Of a stretch of DNA of 64,000 nt, positions 34,817 through 46,828 are shown one piece after another. The stretch is from Wolfiporia cocos (taxonomy: Eukaryota; Basidiomycota; Agaricomycetes; Polyporales; Phaeolaceae). The translations under genes were made by a program, and so were the position numbers. Each line of letters opens with the position of its first letter. Position 1 is the first letter of the stretch. The notes beneath the pieces are model-generated. The model was not told the origin of the DNA and did no database searches. It worked only from the letters and a program-made list of their open reading frames with translations. The stretch is from NCBI GenBank assembly GCA_029448655.1, contig JACCLO010000014.1, forward strand, positions 496,001 to 560,000. Direction: 5' to 3'.

Positions 34817-35094
34817 CGATCGAAATGCTTTGAAACGACCGCACGAACTGTACAATGCTTGGATGTATGACTATTGATATTTGCTGCCAACCCAGGTGGA
34901 CGTTTCCCGGTGGACGTTGTTCCGTAGGGACGCTGCGCGCACTTGGGAGCTGTACGAGAAGTTGTAGTGGTATTATGAACATTGGATCGTTGTAACATAT
35001 ACTAGCACAGACAGCATTGTGATATAGATACAGCATGACGTAATATAAATAACATTTAGATGATGGTATAGTCCGGTTCCTGTAAATGCCACTA

Positions 35095-38000
35095 TCAGTC
35101 CGTCAACTCGTAGTATGTTCGGAACATCGACTCGTTGCGCAATGACGAAGCAGACACAACTGAGTGGACGTGTAGGAGGAGTTGAGGGAAGCGCTGCGTG
35201 AAGTAGGCCAAGAACCCCTCTGGCATTGACCCAAGCAGTCGCTTAACGTTGTCGGGAAGATCCTGATAATGATGTTTCTGAGAACACGCGCAGGTCAGCA
35301 TTTTGCAAACGCGTGCTATCCGCCCACGTACCTTGTTTCGCAACGCTCGAAGGAGGTCCTGCACGGACCGGCCATCATATTTTCTAAATTTGCCGAGATT
35401 CTCGATGAAGAGCCTGTCCAAGCGCGAATGCCAATCGTTGCCGACAACGTTGAAGGCACCCGTCTCCAGCAGCGTAAGGTTCGGGTCCCGCGGATCTCGA
35501 CACATGATCTCGAATCGGTCAGACGCGTCCTGCAGGAACGTCAGACGCTTCGCGGGATCCCAGAAGTACGGGTGCAGTAAGCATGTGCTCGTATCCGGGC
35601 TAATGCACAGGCCGTTAGCGTCACCCAAGAATCACCTCTCCGCCACGCGTACTCACCGATCATACGCCTCAGGACTGAGCATGCGGGCGATCAGGTCGGC
35701 CCCCTCGGAGCCCTCCTCGCCGAACCGCACGAGGCCGTCCAGCGACTTCGCGTTCTTCAATATGTTGCTCTCCCGCTCGAAGCGGTCGCCGAACGGGTGC
35801 GCCCCGTTCGTGAGCACGTAGTAGTACAGACACCCCAGCGCGAAGATGTCGACGGATTTCGTGAGCCGCGTGGGCTTGCCAGTCGGCGTGCTGATCGCGG
35901 GCGCACCCACAGAGCCGCGCGAGGACTGCGACTCCTCGCCGCCCGAATCGTCCAGCTTGACCTCCCCCCGCAAGATCTCGGGGGCGCGCCAGCCTACCGT
36001 GCCCGCTGCCATCGCGCCGTGTGAGGTCGGTAGGAAGCTCGTCTGGTCATAGTCCAGTTTCCTGCACAGGCCAAAATCGGAGATCAGCATGCGGTGGCCC
36101 GCGCTCTCGCCGACGCCCTTCTTTGCATGGGAGATCAGGATGTTTTGTGGCTTGATGTCGCGATGGACAATTTTGAGAGCGTGGAGGTGTCTCAGTCCGG
36201 CCGTGATCTGACGCAGAGCGCGCTTGGGTTCAAAGGCAAGGACGATGTCGTGGAAATTGTCTGGCCGCTCGACAATGTCCGCGAGGGAGGCAGGACATAG
36301 CTCAAGCGCAATATATAAGAAATTGGCTTGAGATTCCTGGTAATAGTATCGAATCACGTTCGGGTGATCGTCAGACTCCTGCAAAATGTTAACTTCCCGT
36401 GACGCGAGAGTGACAAAGTCCTGCAGGAGGCGCTTGACAGCCACCGCTCGGCCTTGGAGGGAGCCCTTGAAGACGACAGTTCCATGGGACCCAAAGCCTG
36501 TTATCATAAGTTCCGGAAGAGAAAGAAAGTTTTGAACATCAACTCACCGAGAACTGTGTCTGACACGACAAGAGATTGTGACGCGGCTGGCACAGGTGTC
36601 ACAGGCGTCGACACAGGCTCAACCGGAACAACTAACTTGCCATCCTCAGCAGACGAATCGGCAGCAGCAGCCGCTTCCATATTATCCTTCTCCTGCTCAG
36701 CACCGTCTGCTGCGCCATTATCGGCAGCACCACCCTTCTTCTTCTTGCCTCGTTTTCTCCGCGGGCCCTTGCGCTTACCGGGGGTCGCGGGCGCGTCGCC
36801 CTCCTTGTCCGTGTCCTCCGCACCCACAGGCTCCTCTCCGGTGTCTCTGGCATCTGGCATCGGAGAGTCCGACTCGCCATCGTCCGTGAGGAACGCGACC
36901 CGCTTTCCAGGCGTGCTGAGACTGAGCGTGAGTGGGCTAGGCGTCCCCGAACGCTCCTCGGCGCTGGCTGTGGGCGGCACGCCCGCCGCAGGCTCCAGCG
37001 GCAGGCCGGCAATGGCACCGTTAGTCGTCACACCATTCACGCTAGGCATTTCCGCCTTCACTTCCTCCCGGACATCGGAGGCTGGGCCTGTCTTGTCCTC
37101 GGACGGAGCAGCGCGCTGTCTGTCCGGCCGGCTCCTCACCGCATACCAGATCACCACAAGCAGCGCGAGCGTACACGCCGTGAACGCGGAGAGCGCCTGC
37201 GCCGTGGCGGCGCCGCCCAGGTACTTCCCGCCAACCTCGGCATAGTCGCGCTGCGAGTCCCACATCAGCACTGCGGAGACAGACGCGCCATCAGCGCCGG
37301 CGGCTGCTCCCGCGCTTGCGCTGGCACCGGACGCGTTCTCCTGCGCGCTGTCGGTAGTCAGAGGGGCCGCGGACACGGGCGCTGCGTCGAGGAGGCGGCT
37401 GAAGCGCGACTGGGTCGACGACTCGAGCTTGCGCACGCCGGTCAGGCACCGGCGGTCCGTGCTGCCCTCCCTGCACATCCTGCGGAGGCTGCGCTCCTTC
37501 GCGCGGCGGGCGACCATGTCGATTTTCGACGGGAAGTCGCGCTCGTGGTCGCCGCCGCCGTCCGCGTCCGCGTCCGTGTCGGGCGCGGCGTCAAGGAACC
37601 GCCCGGCGCCTGCGTCGCCGAAGACGACGAGCGGAAAGTTGTCGGGGCTCATCGCGAAGAGCGAGCCGGTCTCCTCGACGATGCCGACGAATGCGCGGTC
37701 GAAGTCCGGGTGCCGGCTGGTGCGCAGGTCGGCGTGCGGGAGGATGTCCTCCAGGCGCAGATGCGGCTGCAGGAGGACGAACGGGTGCTGCCGCTTCGGC
37801 GCGTGCAAGACGTCAAACACGGCGACGCTGTGTGCGGTTAGTGTGTGATGCGGAGTGCGCATAACCGAGCACTTACATGGGGTTCGGAAACGCTTGCCCC
37901 CAAAGCAGGCTTGGGTCCGGTTTCGGCGTCTCGAGCGCGTCGGACTTGAAGCACAGTACCTGGCCGTTGGGCAGCGGTTGGATGTATGCGCTGTCGGCGG

Positions 38001-38867
38001 TGTGGCGGTAGAGGGATTGCAGGGCTAGGTCCTCGTTGTTAGGTCCGTACACCGAGAAGGAGAGGTTCTGGATAGGCGGTCGCGTAGAGGACGGTCGGTC
38101 AGGCCGCGTGTAAATAGAGACATGGTAGTCTGGCGAGCATCACGATGTGTTTCAATTGGAGGGAGCTGAAGGATCGACCTACCGGTACGGCCGATGTAAA
38201 CCTCTGTCGGTCTTTCGGGCTGCTTCGAGCCCTCCAGCTCGTCCAAGTCCACGTCGAACGCTGCAGGCCCGGCGAGGTCTTGGAAGGGGTCCCACGGGCA
38301 CTCGGAACTGAGCGTCGCCTTCACCCGTCCGGTTTCCAGCTCGATCAATAGTAGCGACGTCTCTTTCTTGCCCACAAAGACCCTCGCGTCGTCGTCGCCA
38401 GAGAACTTGAAGGGAGACATGTCGACGAGCTGGGGCATCGAGAACGGGAGCCGCTGCAGGGGGCTATTGGGCGTGGGCATCACGAAGATGTCGCCAGACT
38501 GGGGCTCTACCACATAGACCTCCTGATGCACCGAGTCGTCGTCTGTGAGGTCTGGATCAATGTCCGGGTGCCGCGTGCGGACAAGAGGTCCGAGCGTGGC
38601 GGGCGCGACGCCAGACGAAGCAGTCGCAGTCATGGACCAGAGGGAGTCTCCCGACGTGCGGTTTAAAGCATGGAGTTTACCGTCAACTGATGCTACGAGC
38701 ACAATATCCAGCAAGTCGAAGCCATCACCGCCGGAGTGATATCGCTCGTGCGGTACCGCGACTCGAGTAGACAAGTCCGTTATGCGGGTCGCAGTCCTAT
38801 GTGGGGAGACCTCCGCAAGACACTTGCCGGCGGTGAGCAACGCGAGGAGTAGACCATTGATTGTCAT
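35095..38867 (-). CDS. IRE1: IRE1, unfolded-protein-response kinase/endoribonuclease (1169 aa)
   Basis: The model has six exons: 38867-38183, 38129-37877, 37827-36548, 36497-35657, 35599-35332 and 35277-35095 (3510 nt). It senses unfolded proteins in the ER lumen and cleaves its target mRNA in the cytosol. There is a signal peptide (TINGLLLALLTAGKCLAE), a luminal beta-propeller-type domain (LVASVDGKLHALNRTSGDSL, SLYRHTADSAYIQPLPNGQV) and a membrane helix near residue 520 (SAFTACTLALLVVIWYAV). A linker with RKGPRRKRGKKKKG follows. The kinase domain (from about residue 740) has GFGSHGTVVFKG, AVAVKRL, IVHRDIKPQN, ISDFGLCRKL and GTVGWRAPEIL. The RNase domain (from about 1020) has KFRKYDGRSVQDLLRALRNK and KKHHYQDLP, holding the catalytic Tyr and His. 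All key residues are intact. It is divergent from JIP5. Confidence 0.95.
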
Positions 38868-39070
38868 CCTTCATAGTCTCATTGATGCCGGGAGACGAGG
38901 TGGTTGCACAGATGAGAAGGCAAAATAGCTGCGCACTGGTCGCTGCATAGCCTGCTATTCCCCGGATCTGTGTCGCCTGTCACGTAGTCACAGCGCGTCA
39001 CAGGGATCTCGCCGACTTGAATTTGATATCGTCGCGTATTCCATCGCGCACTCGGCGCGGTTTTGCAGAC
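38868..39070. promoter_or_regulatory. Short bidirectional promoter, IRE1 and JIP5
   Basis: Only 203 bp separate the two divergent start codons, so both 5' UTRs and both core promoters must fit in this interval. No TATA box is obvious. Confidence 0.6.
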
Positions 39071-40704
39071 ATGCCCGACATCTCTGTGGGCACTCAGATA
39101 TTCGATCTCATCTTCCACCCTACAGACTCGCTCGTCTTTACTGGCTTATTGACCGGGCACATCGAAGCTTTCAGCTACGACGAGCGAGGGAACCACGAGC
39201 ATAAACTATCACTCCGGCCATCCAAGCGGTCATGTAGGGCTCTTGCCATTGACGAGGATGGGGGAAAGCTTTGGGCAGCCGGCAAGGCGAAAGCAATCCA
39301 GTGAGATAGATTACAAAGGGTCTCGTCTCACAGATTCTCTGAGCATGAATTAGTACGATAGACGTCCCAACCGGCGAGATTGTCGAGACGAGATCGATCG
39401 CCCATGAGTGAGTATGGTGTATGTTATACGAGCCGCCGCTAATGTCGACAGGGCTTGGAAGCGCACCTGTGAATCGCATGAAGCATTTGACGCAATTCAT
39501 GTTCGCATCTGGGGACGATGACGGGGTCGTCAAGGTAAAAGGTTCCTTCCCCAGACAGTCGAGTCGAGAAACTGACTAAACGCTACATCCATGCTCTGAG
39601 TAGCTCTGGGATTCTCGAAAACCTGAGGCTGTTCGGTCTTACAACCAACATTTCGACTTTATCTCGGATTTCCTGTACTTGCCCGACGGGAAGCAGCTAG
39701 TCACGACAAGGTGCACATTATTACGATGCAGACACCAGTCCACCGCATGATTTACACCTTGGCATACAGCGGAGATGGCACACTTTCCGTCATCGACATC
39801 AGATCAAAGAAAATGGAGCCTATAGCCCAATCGGAGGACCAGGAAGATGAGCTGCTCTCCATTGTCCCAATCATGGGGTGCGGCTTCTTCTCATCTCTCC
39901 TCTACAGACATCCGCTAACTGCCAGCGCAGCGGCAAAAAGTTCGTCGTAGGCACACAACTTGGCATCCTCTCCATTTTCAACCGCCAAAAAGGCTGGGGC
40001 GACTGCGTCGACCGTGTCCCAGGGTACGTCCCCCCCTTTGTCTTCAGCCGACCCTGACACAACTCTCCGCGAACGCACTCAGCCACCCGCACTCAATCGA
40101 CACGCTCTGCGCGCTGCCCTCGTCCTACCCGTCCTCGCGCTCGACGATCCTCACGGGCTCCTCGGACGGGCTCTTGCGCGCGGTGCAGCTCTTCCCGACG
40201 AAGCTGCTCGGCGTCGTCGCGGACCACGGCGAGTTCCCGATCGAGCGCATCGCGGTCGACCGCGGCGGCGAGGGCCGCTGGGTCGGCAGCGCGGGGCACG
40301 AGGAGGTGATCAAGCTGACGGACTTGCGGGAGGTGTTCGAGGACGAGGACGCGGACGAGGATGAAGAGGAGAACGAAGACGAAGAAGAGGAAGGGGACGG
40401 GGGCAAGGAGAGCAAGAAGAGCGGAAGTGGGAGTGAAAGCAGCAGCGATGACAATGAGGAAAGTCGGGACGGTGGAGAGCAACTGGATGAAGATGAGAAG
40501 GATGAAGATGAGAAGGGAGAAGAGGAAAAGGATATGCCAGAGACTGGCGCACGCCAGGATACGGACTCGAGTGACAACGAGTCTGAGGCGGAGAAGAACA
40601 AGCGCAAGCGCAAGAATAGCAAAAACCCTCTGCACGTTGCGAAGAGAGCTAAGTCTGGGCGTAAACATGTCGGCGCAGATGGTTCCTTTTTCGCTGATCT
40701 ATAG
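39071..40704 (+). CDS. JIP5: Jip5/WDR55-type WD40 protein (428 aa)
   Basis: The model has seven exons: 39071-39300, 39354-39407, 39462-39534, 39604-39710, 39770-39877, 39931-40023 and 40083-40704 (1287 nt). WD40 blades are recognisable: FDLIFHPTDSLVFTGLLTGH, MFASGDDDGVVKLWDSRKPE, TSGDGTLSVIDIRSKK, FVVGTQLGILSIFNRQKGW, ILTGSSDGLLRAVQLFPTK and WVGSAGHEEVIKLTDLREV. The C-terminus is an acidic stretch (EDEDADEDEEENEDEEEE) followed by a basic nuclear-type segment (KNKRKRKNSKNP). This order matches the Jip5 family, a nucleolar factor for 60S ribosome biogenesis. No lesion is visible. Confidence 0.9.
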
Positions 40705-42575
40705 CTGGTATAACTCAAGCTATCTTAGTCTCACTGTGACTGCTAGGGAGCGGCGCCATGTCCAGGGGTGCGGAATCTGCGTCTGCGCTGATGTTCATTC
40801 TGTAACTCATCCAGACCACGGAGCTTGCCGCGGACTCTGAGCGGGTGGTTGAGATGATGACGACGCTTCAATGCAGCTACCATGAACCTCATACGTGTAA
40901 CCAGCGATATCAGCGTCAGCGTTGCACCGGGGGTGCTACTAATCATGCAACGAGACATTCCATTCCATTCCGACTTCGACGGAGCTATTAGAGAGGTTTC
41001 GCATCGGCCTTTTTTTGGCGGAGCGTTTGCACATATGTAAGTGCACCCCTCTGCAGCCGACAAAGTCGTCTCTCTGGGGCCGCTGGCGGTGATAGGGAAA
41101 TTTAAAACCTGTCTGGCTTTGAGCCCCAACCAAGGGAGGAGATGCATTTACGCCAGAACCCTGGCTGCAGACCGGGCTCTGGAAGTGTGGTCCTCGCACA
41201 GTGAGAACTGATCGATGATCGGCCATACCCCCCATGTGGCAAATGGGGAGGTCTGTCCCCGGAGCCGGCTCGAACCCAGTTCTGCAGACGCATCGGCCTT
41301 ACCGCCCAAGATTTCTGGTCGATCCAGAGCTCCACACCCGCCGCAGGTCCTGGGGCCTCCGTGCTGAGAACCTCCACTGTCGACCGAGTGGCACCTTACA
41401 CCATGCTCGCATCAAGGCTACGGGTCCCTCCTGATGCAACTGCGACTTGAACTTGGCCAAAGCTACCTCTTCACGAGCTCGACGTGACCTGTACTTTGTT
41501 GAATCGCATTCAACAAAGTCACGGCACACATTCAGCGTATTAAGCTGTCAAAGGTGAGTCTCAAGCGTCAGACATCGACGGGCACTCACTAGCTCAGGAC
41601 TGTGATAGTGCGGTTGATCCTCCAAATTGCCCCACCGCACCCCACCTTGCTCCACGCCATCAACAACTCCACAACCGCCGCTCTTTGGAAGCTCAACTCA
41701 CGAGGATGAGGGCGATGCCATTTGGGGGGGCGGGCTACGAGATGGCGGGTTCAAACGCGTTGCGAAACCTCTCTATTGACAAACTAGCCTCGAGGCCTGA
41801 GGCCCTGAGGCCCTGAGCCCTGAGAAAGTAATCGCTATGCCGCAATTCTTTTGCGTTCTTATAACACCGGCGTCTTGATATGTGCCGTCGAAGACAAAGT
41901 ACGCCCCCACGCCCTGGCCGCTTTAGCGATTCGGGTGACGCACGGGCTTTATGCAGTATAGTTTTTATTTCGACTTGAGCTTACATTTTTTTATTGGGGG
42001 GGGGGGGGTTACCGAATTTTATAGTGCTCTGGATGTCTCATGAGGACGTCCTCATCACCGCCTACGCTCATTCGCAATCGATACGTTCTGGTTATCGGTC
42101 AACTTGGTATTTGAAGGCATTATAGGATCGGAAGGCACACCCCTACGCTTCGGCCGCCATACATCATGCATTGCATCATCGATTATCACTACCTAAGCTC
42201 ATTCGCAATTGATACGACCTGCTGACAGTCACCTTCCAGATTGAGCGTTGGTCCCGCAGCGCCGCAGACGTCGCTGTCGTAAAACGCAAACGTTCCATTG
42301 AATTGCGGGTTGCTTCTCGGATCTCAGGGCTAGTTCACCAAGGAACTGCTCTCACACGGAATATCTCTGTCTCTTTTTCTGGTTGTCCTGAGCTGCTCCC
42401 AGGTCTTCTAAGAAACCAATAGTGAGCCACCCATATGTCACGAGCCATTCATTTCGTCACCAATAAATTCTCGGTACAGCCCCGGCGCAGCCTCTAGCCA
42501 TACAACCTAATTTCCGATCACGTCTAAATTCATATCCGCTCTTGTCAAGGCTGACGCAAACGTAGGTGCATTAAA
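40705..42575. other. 1.9-kb gene-free region with simple repeats
   Basis: No gene is supported between JIP5 and the terpene synthase. It contains an 8-bp tandem repeat (GGCCCTGA type, about 41789-41824), a 13-G homopolymer (41996-42008) and two diverged copies of a GCTCATTCGCAAT-type block at about 42066 and 42196. A sequence resembling a tRNA B box (GGTTCGAGCC on the minus strand, about 41270) is present without a matching A box. The repeat character suggests the boundary between the housekeeping block and the accessory block. Confidence 0.45.
41996..42008. repeat. Homopolymer of 13 G
   Basis: An uninterrupted run of 13 G residues in non-coding DNA. The exact length may be affected by sequencing or assembly. 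Confidence 0.8.
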
Positions 42576-43846
42576 TTACAGGGAGACCAGTGGTACTACA
42601 ACCTGCTCTCTCCTAAGGCCTGAGTCTTTGGCAACTTTGGGCAATAAGGGGACACAGCGACTCTTCTGGATCTCTAGGCCTTTACTGCCGAAGTAGCGCC
42701 CGCTCTCAAAATTCCAACACACGATGGACCGGGGCCACAAAGCTAACCCTTGGATGTAATCCTCAAGGCTCTTATCGATGGTAGGTCCGAACGAGGGAAC
42801 CCTCTTTAGACCGTCAAGGAACTTTGTCTTGATCTCGGCGTGGAGCTTTGTTGCCCACTCCATTGCTTCCTGAAGACCAAACCCGAACTGGTGCATCGCA
42901 ACAGTCAAAATGTTGTAGCGATCGTCTCCAGTTGCCTGCTCCTTGTTGTAAGAAGCGATATCCTGTGAGTGCTGGTGAGCATGATGCGTACAAATGTGGT
43001 TATATCTCAGCTCACGTTGTCGATGATGATCAGGTCGGCTATATGGTAAGAGAGCTCTGTGATGACAGGGTGGTAGAATGCTTCGTCCGGAATATGCAAT
43101 CCAAGTTCAGCGGGAACATAGGAGGGTCTTGCGCCTATGTTCTCTCTGCGGGTCTTGAAGTAACTTTCTACGGTTCGTATGGAATTGTTATCACGATCCA
43201 GGGCTTGCTCGACGACAGACTCCAAATAGTCCGTAAAGCCTTCGATGAAGTGTCTCTGCGATGTCGGGGTCGCAGTCAATGTAGCCCTCTCCCAGAATCT
43301 ACGAGATTGCGTTGACATCTAGACCCAGAATCATTCGTTTTACGTACTGTCGCGCAATTTCTCCAAGTAAAATCTCCCCTTTCGGACGTGGAGTGAGAGG
43401 ATTATTAAGTGCGTCGATCATAACGTCAACCATTTCACGGACCACGGGAGCACTCTCGACATCGGTATACTCGTCAACCACGAAGATTAGATTCATGAGG
43501 TCGCAGCCTGTACGCAGGTGCTCTAATTTATCTGTGAGATATCCGTAATGCTCACACCAGGATTCACAGCCTACCTCTGCTTGCAAAGGCAAGGGAGGCA
43601 AGCAGACCTGCAAACCAATAGTGAGAGCTAGATGCGGACGGTGAGCTATCCACACTTGCCGGTATCGCACTTATCAAACGCAAGCTGGGACTCTTGAGTA
43701 AACGGCTTGAATGACTTGAACCAAGCGTCAGATTCCGCCTTCACTGCTTCATAGAGAGGGTTGATTGCCCTTGGCCAAGGCCAGTCGGACATGGTATCGG
43801 GCAAGTAGAGTATATCGGTCTGGGTGGTTTCCGACATTGTGTCCAC
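42576..43846 (-). CDS. Sesquiterpene synthase, class I (354 aa)
   Basis: The model has five exons: 43846-43660, 43607-43575, 43522-43348, 43298-43016 and 42962-42576 (1065 nt). Class I cyclases ionise farnesyl diphosphate with Mg2+. The aspartate-rich motif is FVVDEYTDVES (DExxD form), the NSE/DTE motif is NDIASYNKEQATGDDRYN, and the pyrophosphate-sensing RY pair is in WNFESGRYFG. The N-terminal WPWPRAINPLYEAVK is typical of basidiomycete enzymes, and the sequence resembles the fungal clade that includes protoilludene synthases, though the product cannot be read from sequence. Intron 1 (donor 43659-43658) uses a GC donor (GCAAGT). MDTM and MSET are alternative starts 9 nt apart. It lies next to a P450 relic, so a terpenoid cluster may once have existed here. 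Confidence 0.88.
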
Positions 43847-44972
43847 GGAGGCAATGGCATGTACTCATACTTTATTCATAACAGCTTTAAGTATCGGTTT
43901 ACGGCGCTATTGGGTAGAACTATCCGGGCGATCGGCGCAGGGGATATGGCAGAGATCTCAGCACACATATCGAAGGAACATAGTGGCACCGGTGCGTTGG
44001 CGCCACTACGGCCTGCATAAGTACAGGCGGGGACGAGACAAATTAGACACGGGCGCTCTAAAGGTAAGCGTCTGAAGCAACCGGTGCACGGAGTGTAGCT
44101 ACGATGTGTTAAGTATATACTAGCGTGCTACAGGTGCCTGGGATTGTGCAGACCCGGGCGGTGAGATAAGTGAGACAGGAAAAGTAATACCAAGCTTACT
44201 AGACAACTCCCTACACGATGCGGCGGTAGCCCACCAATCCCGAATCGCAATATTTAATACTCAACTTCACGCTCTTCAGATCTTCAGACCTGAGACTTCT
44301 GAAGCTACCTTAGCCGATATGACATGGGTGGCATGCAGTCGAGTATGTTATCTCTTGGAGCGTACTAACGAGCTTGTCCGACTTCCATCACGAACGTGTC
44401 ACATCAGACAATGTCTCCCATAGGCTACCAACTGACAAGCACGGAATCTAGTTTGTCATCATTACGATATGGATAAAGTAGTGGATCAAGCATCGGATGA
44501 CGACCTCTGTTTTGAGGAGCAGTGGTCTTGGCGCCGCACTTGCCTTAGCGCCTTCGACTCGTCGGAAGGATACACCCTCAATCGAAACCCCGCGTTATCA
44601 ATTTGCATACATGCGAAGCTTACAAAGTCTGGCGCCCCGGCTCGGTATGCTAGTCACAGCCCAGTTAGTGGCTGGGAAGTAGCACAGCAATCTTGAGGGA
44701 CCTATGAACACCGAGCCCACGAGCACATTGAAGGTACAACATCTGTGCGCTGCAGCAAGTTGATGAGAAAACGACAAAGCACGATGCGCGTCGCATTTTC
44801 AGTAGCTCCACTAAGCAGCCAGGGAGTTGCATATTTGAACTGAATCAGATGATCAGCAGGCTGACGAGACGTAAGAAGTGTGTGGAAACGCGATGAATTA
44901 AGTGACTGCGATTCCCATTCAATCTATCGACAAGTTGTGGGGACAAATACATATTGAGTCATTATAACAGCA
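43847..44972. other. Intergenic region between terpene synthase and P450 relic
   Basis: This 1.1-kb stretch has no supportable gene. The frames at 44469-44696 show no family match. It should contain the terpene-synthase promoter near 43847-44100. Confidence 0.4.
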
Positions 44973-46405
44973 CTATATGTCCGCCATCTGCTGTATCAAG
45001 GCAACGGAGTTGGGGCGTCTAGGCTTGATAACACATTTGAATGGCTTAGGATGTCTACAGGGGCAGAGATTCATGCAAAACATAAAGGGACTGTCGGTCG
45101 TACTGACCTGATACTATTCTCGGAGAATTCGATCCCGATAGTCAGAGGCTTTCCATTCTCGTCGAGAGCAGGAGAAATGTTGAAAGTGTAGAGAATGTTT
45201 GAAACGGCGAGCCAGAAGTTATCTTCTGCAAAATCCTTTCCTGGGCAGATACTATATCTCAGTAAGCACCAGACACGTGCGGACATTTGTTTATGGGCTT
45301 GCCGTCTGCCAAATCCAAACGCCGGGCCTCTAGGGTCAGGTTGCGGCGTACGGCCTTCACCTTCGAGGAAACGATCGGGATTGAAGCGTTCCGGATTAGG
45401 GTAGACGCGAGGGTCACGCAACATACCCCTAGATGAGCAATTAGTGTCCGATTATCTGAAATGTGCTGTAATAAGATGGTTTACCATGCGTTCGCTATAA
45501 TCATACTGTCTTTCGGAAGATAGTAACTGCGATAATAATCATCCTCGCACAACCTATGTGGTACTCCTGCGCAAGGAGTTAGAACCCCCACAATCAATCC
45601 CTTACTAGCTACTAACCAACTGGAGTTGTTGCTCCCCAGCTATAACATTATAAAGAAAGCTCAGTATCTACCTCACATGCAATCTATATAATAAGCCATA
45701 CCGGAATGTCTCGCTGATTATACATTGCATGTACGGCATCTGCTCACGGTCAGAGAATGTAGGCAAACGATCGCTTCCAACGATTACGTCCATCTCTGCT
45801 TGTGCTCGGGCTTGTATGACGGAGTTAGCAGCGAGCGCAACGATGGCAGTATTGATAGCAGACAAAGTCTGAATACTGTATCAGCACGCTTTGGCAATAA
45901 GCTGCGCACTGAGCTAACTCGCACCGTATCAAAACCACCTGTTTATGTCATGGAATAGTCACCAGTCAGTATTCACGCGAGGACTTGAGCGATGTCAAAT
46001 CACCTGCGTAGATGATTGCGGCAGTGCTCCTCACTCCCTCTTCGTCATTTCCCTTTGTCTCTTCCATCAAAGTTGTGGTATAGCATTGAGTGGCCGTCCC
46101 AGTAGCCTTCAGGGACAACATGTACTATCAATACGTTGTTTTGTGCAAGCGGCTACACACCATCTGTGCCTTCACTTGCTCGAATGGCAAATGAAGGAAG
46201 TTGTACAGATCTTCTCTAGTACCTGGAGGCAAGCGTTTAATCCTGCGCCGGGCATCCAATCAGGGATATGTCTGACTGTAGGGCATATTAATTACTGGAG
46301 ATGAGACTAATGCCGTGACGAGCAGGACAGACGTACGCCACGGAATAAAATCCACTATATGGGCTCCAATAGCACCTACAGCCTCTATCGTAAGAACACC
46401 TTTTT
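44973..46405 (-). pseudogene. Cytochrome P450 relic, 5'-truncated and frameshifted
   Basis: Read on the minus strand, the C-terminal half of a basidiomycete P450 is recognisable in properly spliced exons: GVLTIEAVGAIGAHIVDFIP, WLRHIPDWMPGAG, KRLPPGTREDLYNFLHLPFE, the I-helix AIIYAGGFDTTLSA, QMPYMQCIISETFRW with ExxR, GVPHRLCEDDYYRSYYLP, PERFNPDRFLEG and the haem loop FGFGRRICPGKDFAED, ending QQMADI. Two lesions are visible. The N-terminal ~half is absent: coding sequence stops at the outer end of an inverted repeat (46406). One base is missing near 46238-46240, where GAG-F-KR is expected and TTTAAA reads TTAAA, shifting the frame. The haem-loop intron (donor 45302-45301) uses a GC donor. The 5' half was not found beyond the other inverted repeat. 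Confidence 0.8.
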
Positions 46406-46622
46406 CGTAGAGTTTCAGTCAATTATCTTAATCTGCCAACTGCCCTTCGCTTAAGAAATCGCAGTTGCGAGCTAGGTTTGCACGCAGATTAATCTGCTAA
46501 CTGCGGCAGATTAATCTACTGTGACAATAAAATGGCACATCCCGGATTCGAACCAAGGACCTTAGCACAGATGAGAATAACAGCATCGCAGCATAATTAG
46601 CCAACTGAGCTACAGTGCAACT
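46406..46622 (-). repeat. Left inverted repeat (~215 bp)
   Basis: Reverse-complement copy of 48829-49045. About the first 170 bp from the outer end look identical; the innermost ~40 bp differ at several sites. It contains two AGATTAATCT palindromes and the tRNA-like unit. Its outer end abuts P450 coding sequence. No flanking target-site duplication is evident around the repeat pair. Confidence 0.85.
46533..46620 (-). other. tRNA-like RNA polymerase III unit (left)
   Basis: On the minus strand, TAGCTCAGTTGG (46612-46601) fits the A-box consensus and GGTTCGAATCC (46554-46544) fits the B-box consensus exactly. A T4 terminator follows at once (46532-46529). The T arm can fold (CTTGG-TTCGAAT-CCGGG). 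The acceptor stem pairs only partly and no normal anticodon arm forms, so I call it tRNA-derived, not a working tRNA. Confidence 0.6.
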
Positions 46623-46828
46623 GGTGTTGCCCCCATTTTAAGCAATATATAGAGTATTTTGTAAACTTCATTTTCGCAGTTTAACATCTTCCATAACACA
46701 AATATAAATGAATCTGCCTCTAAAGACCTGTGATTCCAGTGTATTCAGCTTTCCCATGGTGAGTTGCTCCAGGTCAAGCATGGTAAATCAAGCTACCACT
46801 ATCATTGATTTCTGTATGCTTGTTGGAG

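Noticed and set aside
41100..41530. tRNA gene or tRNA-derived SINE suggested by GGTTCGAGCC on the minus strand
   Set aside because: A B-box-like string is present but no A box at the right distance and no cloverleaf pairing could be drawn.
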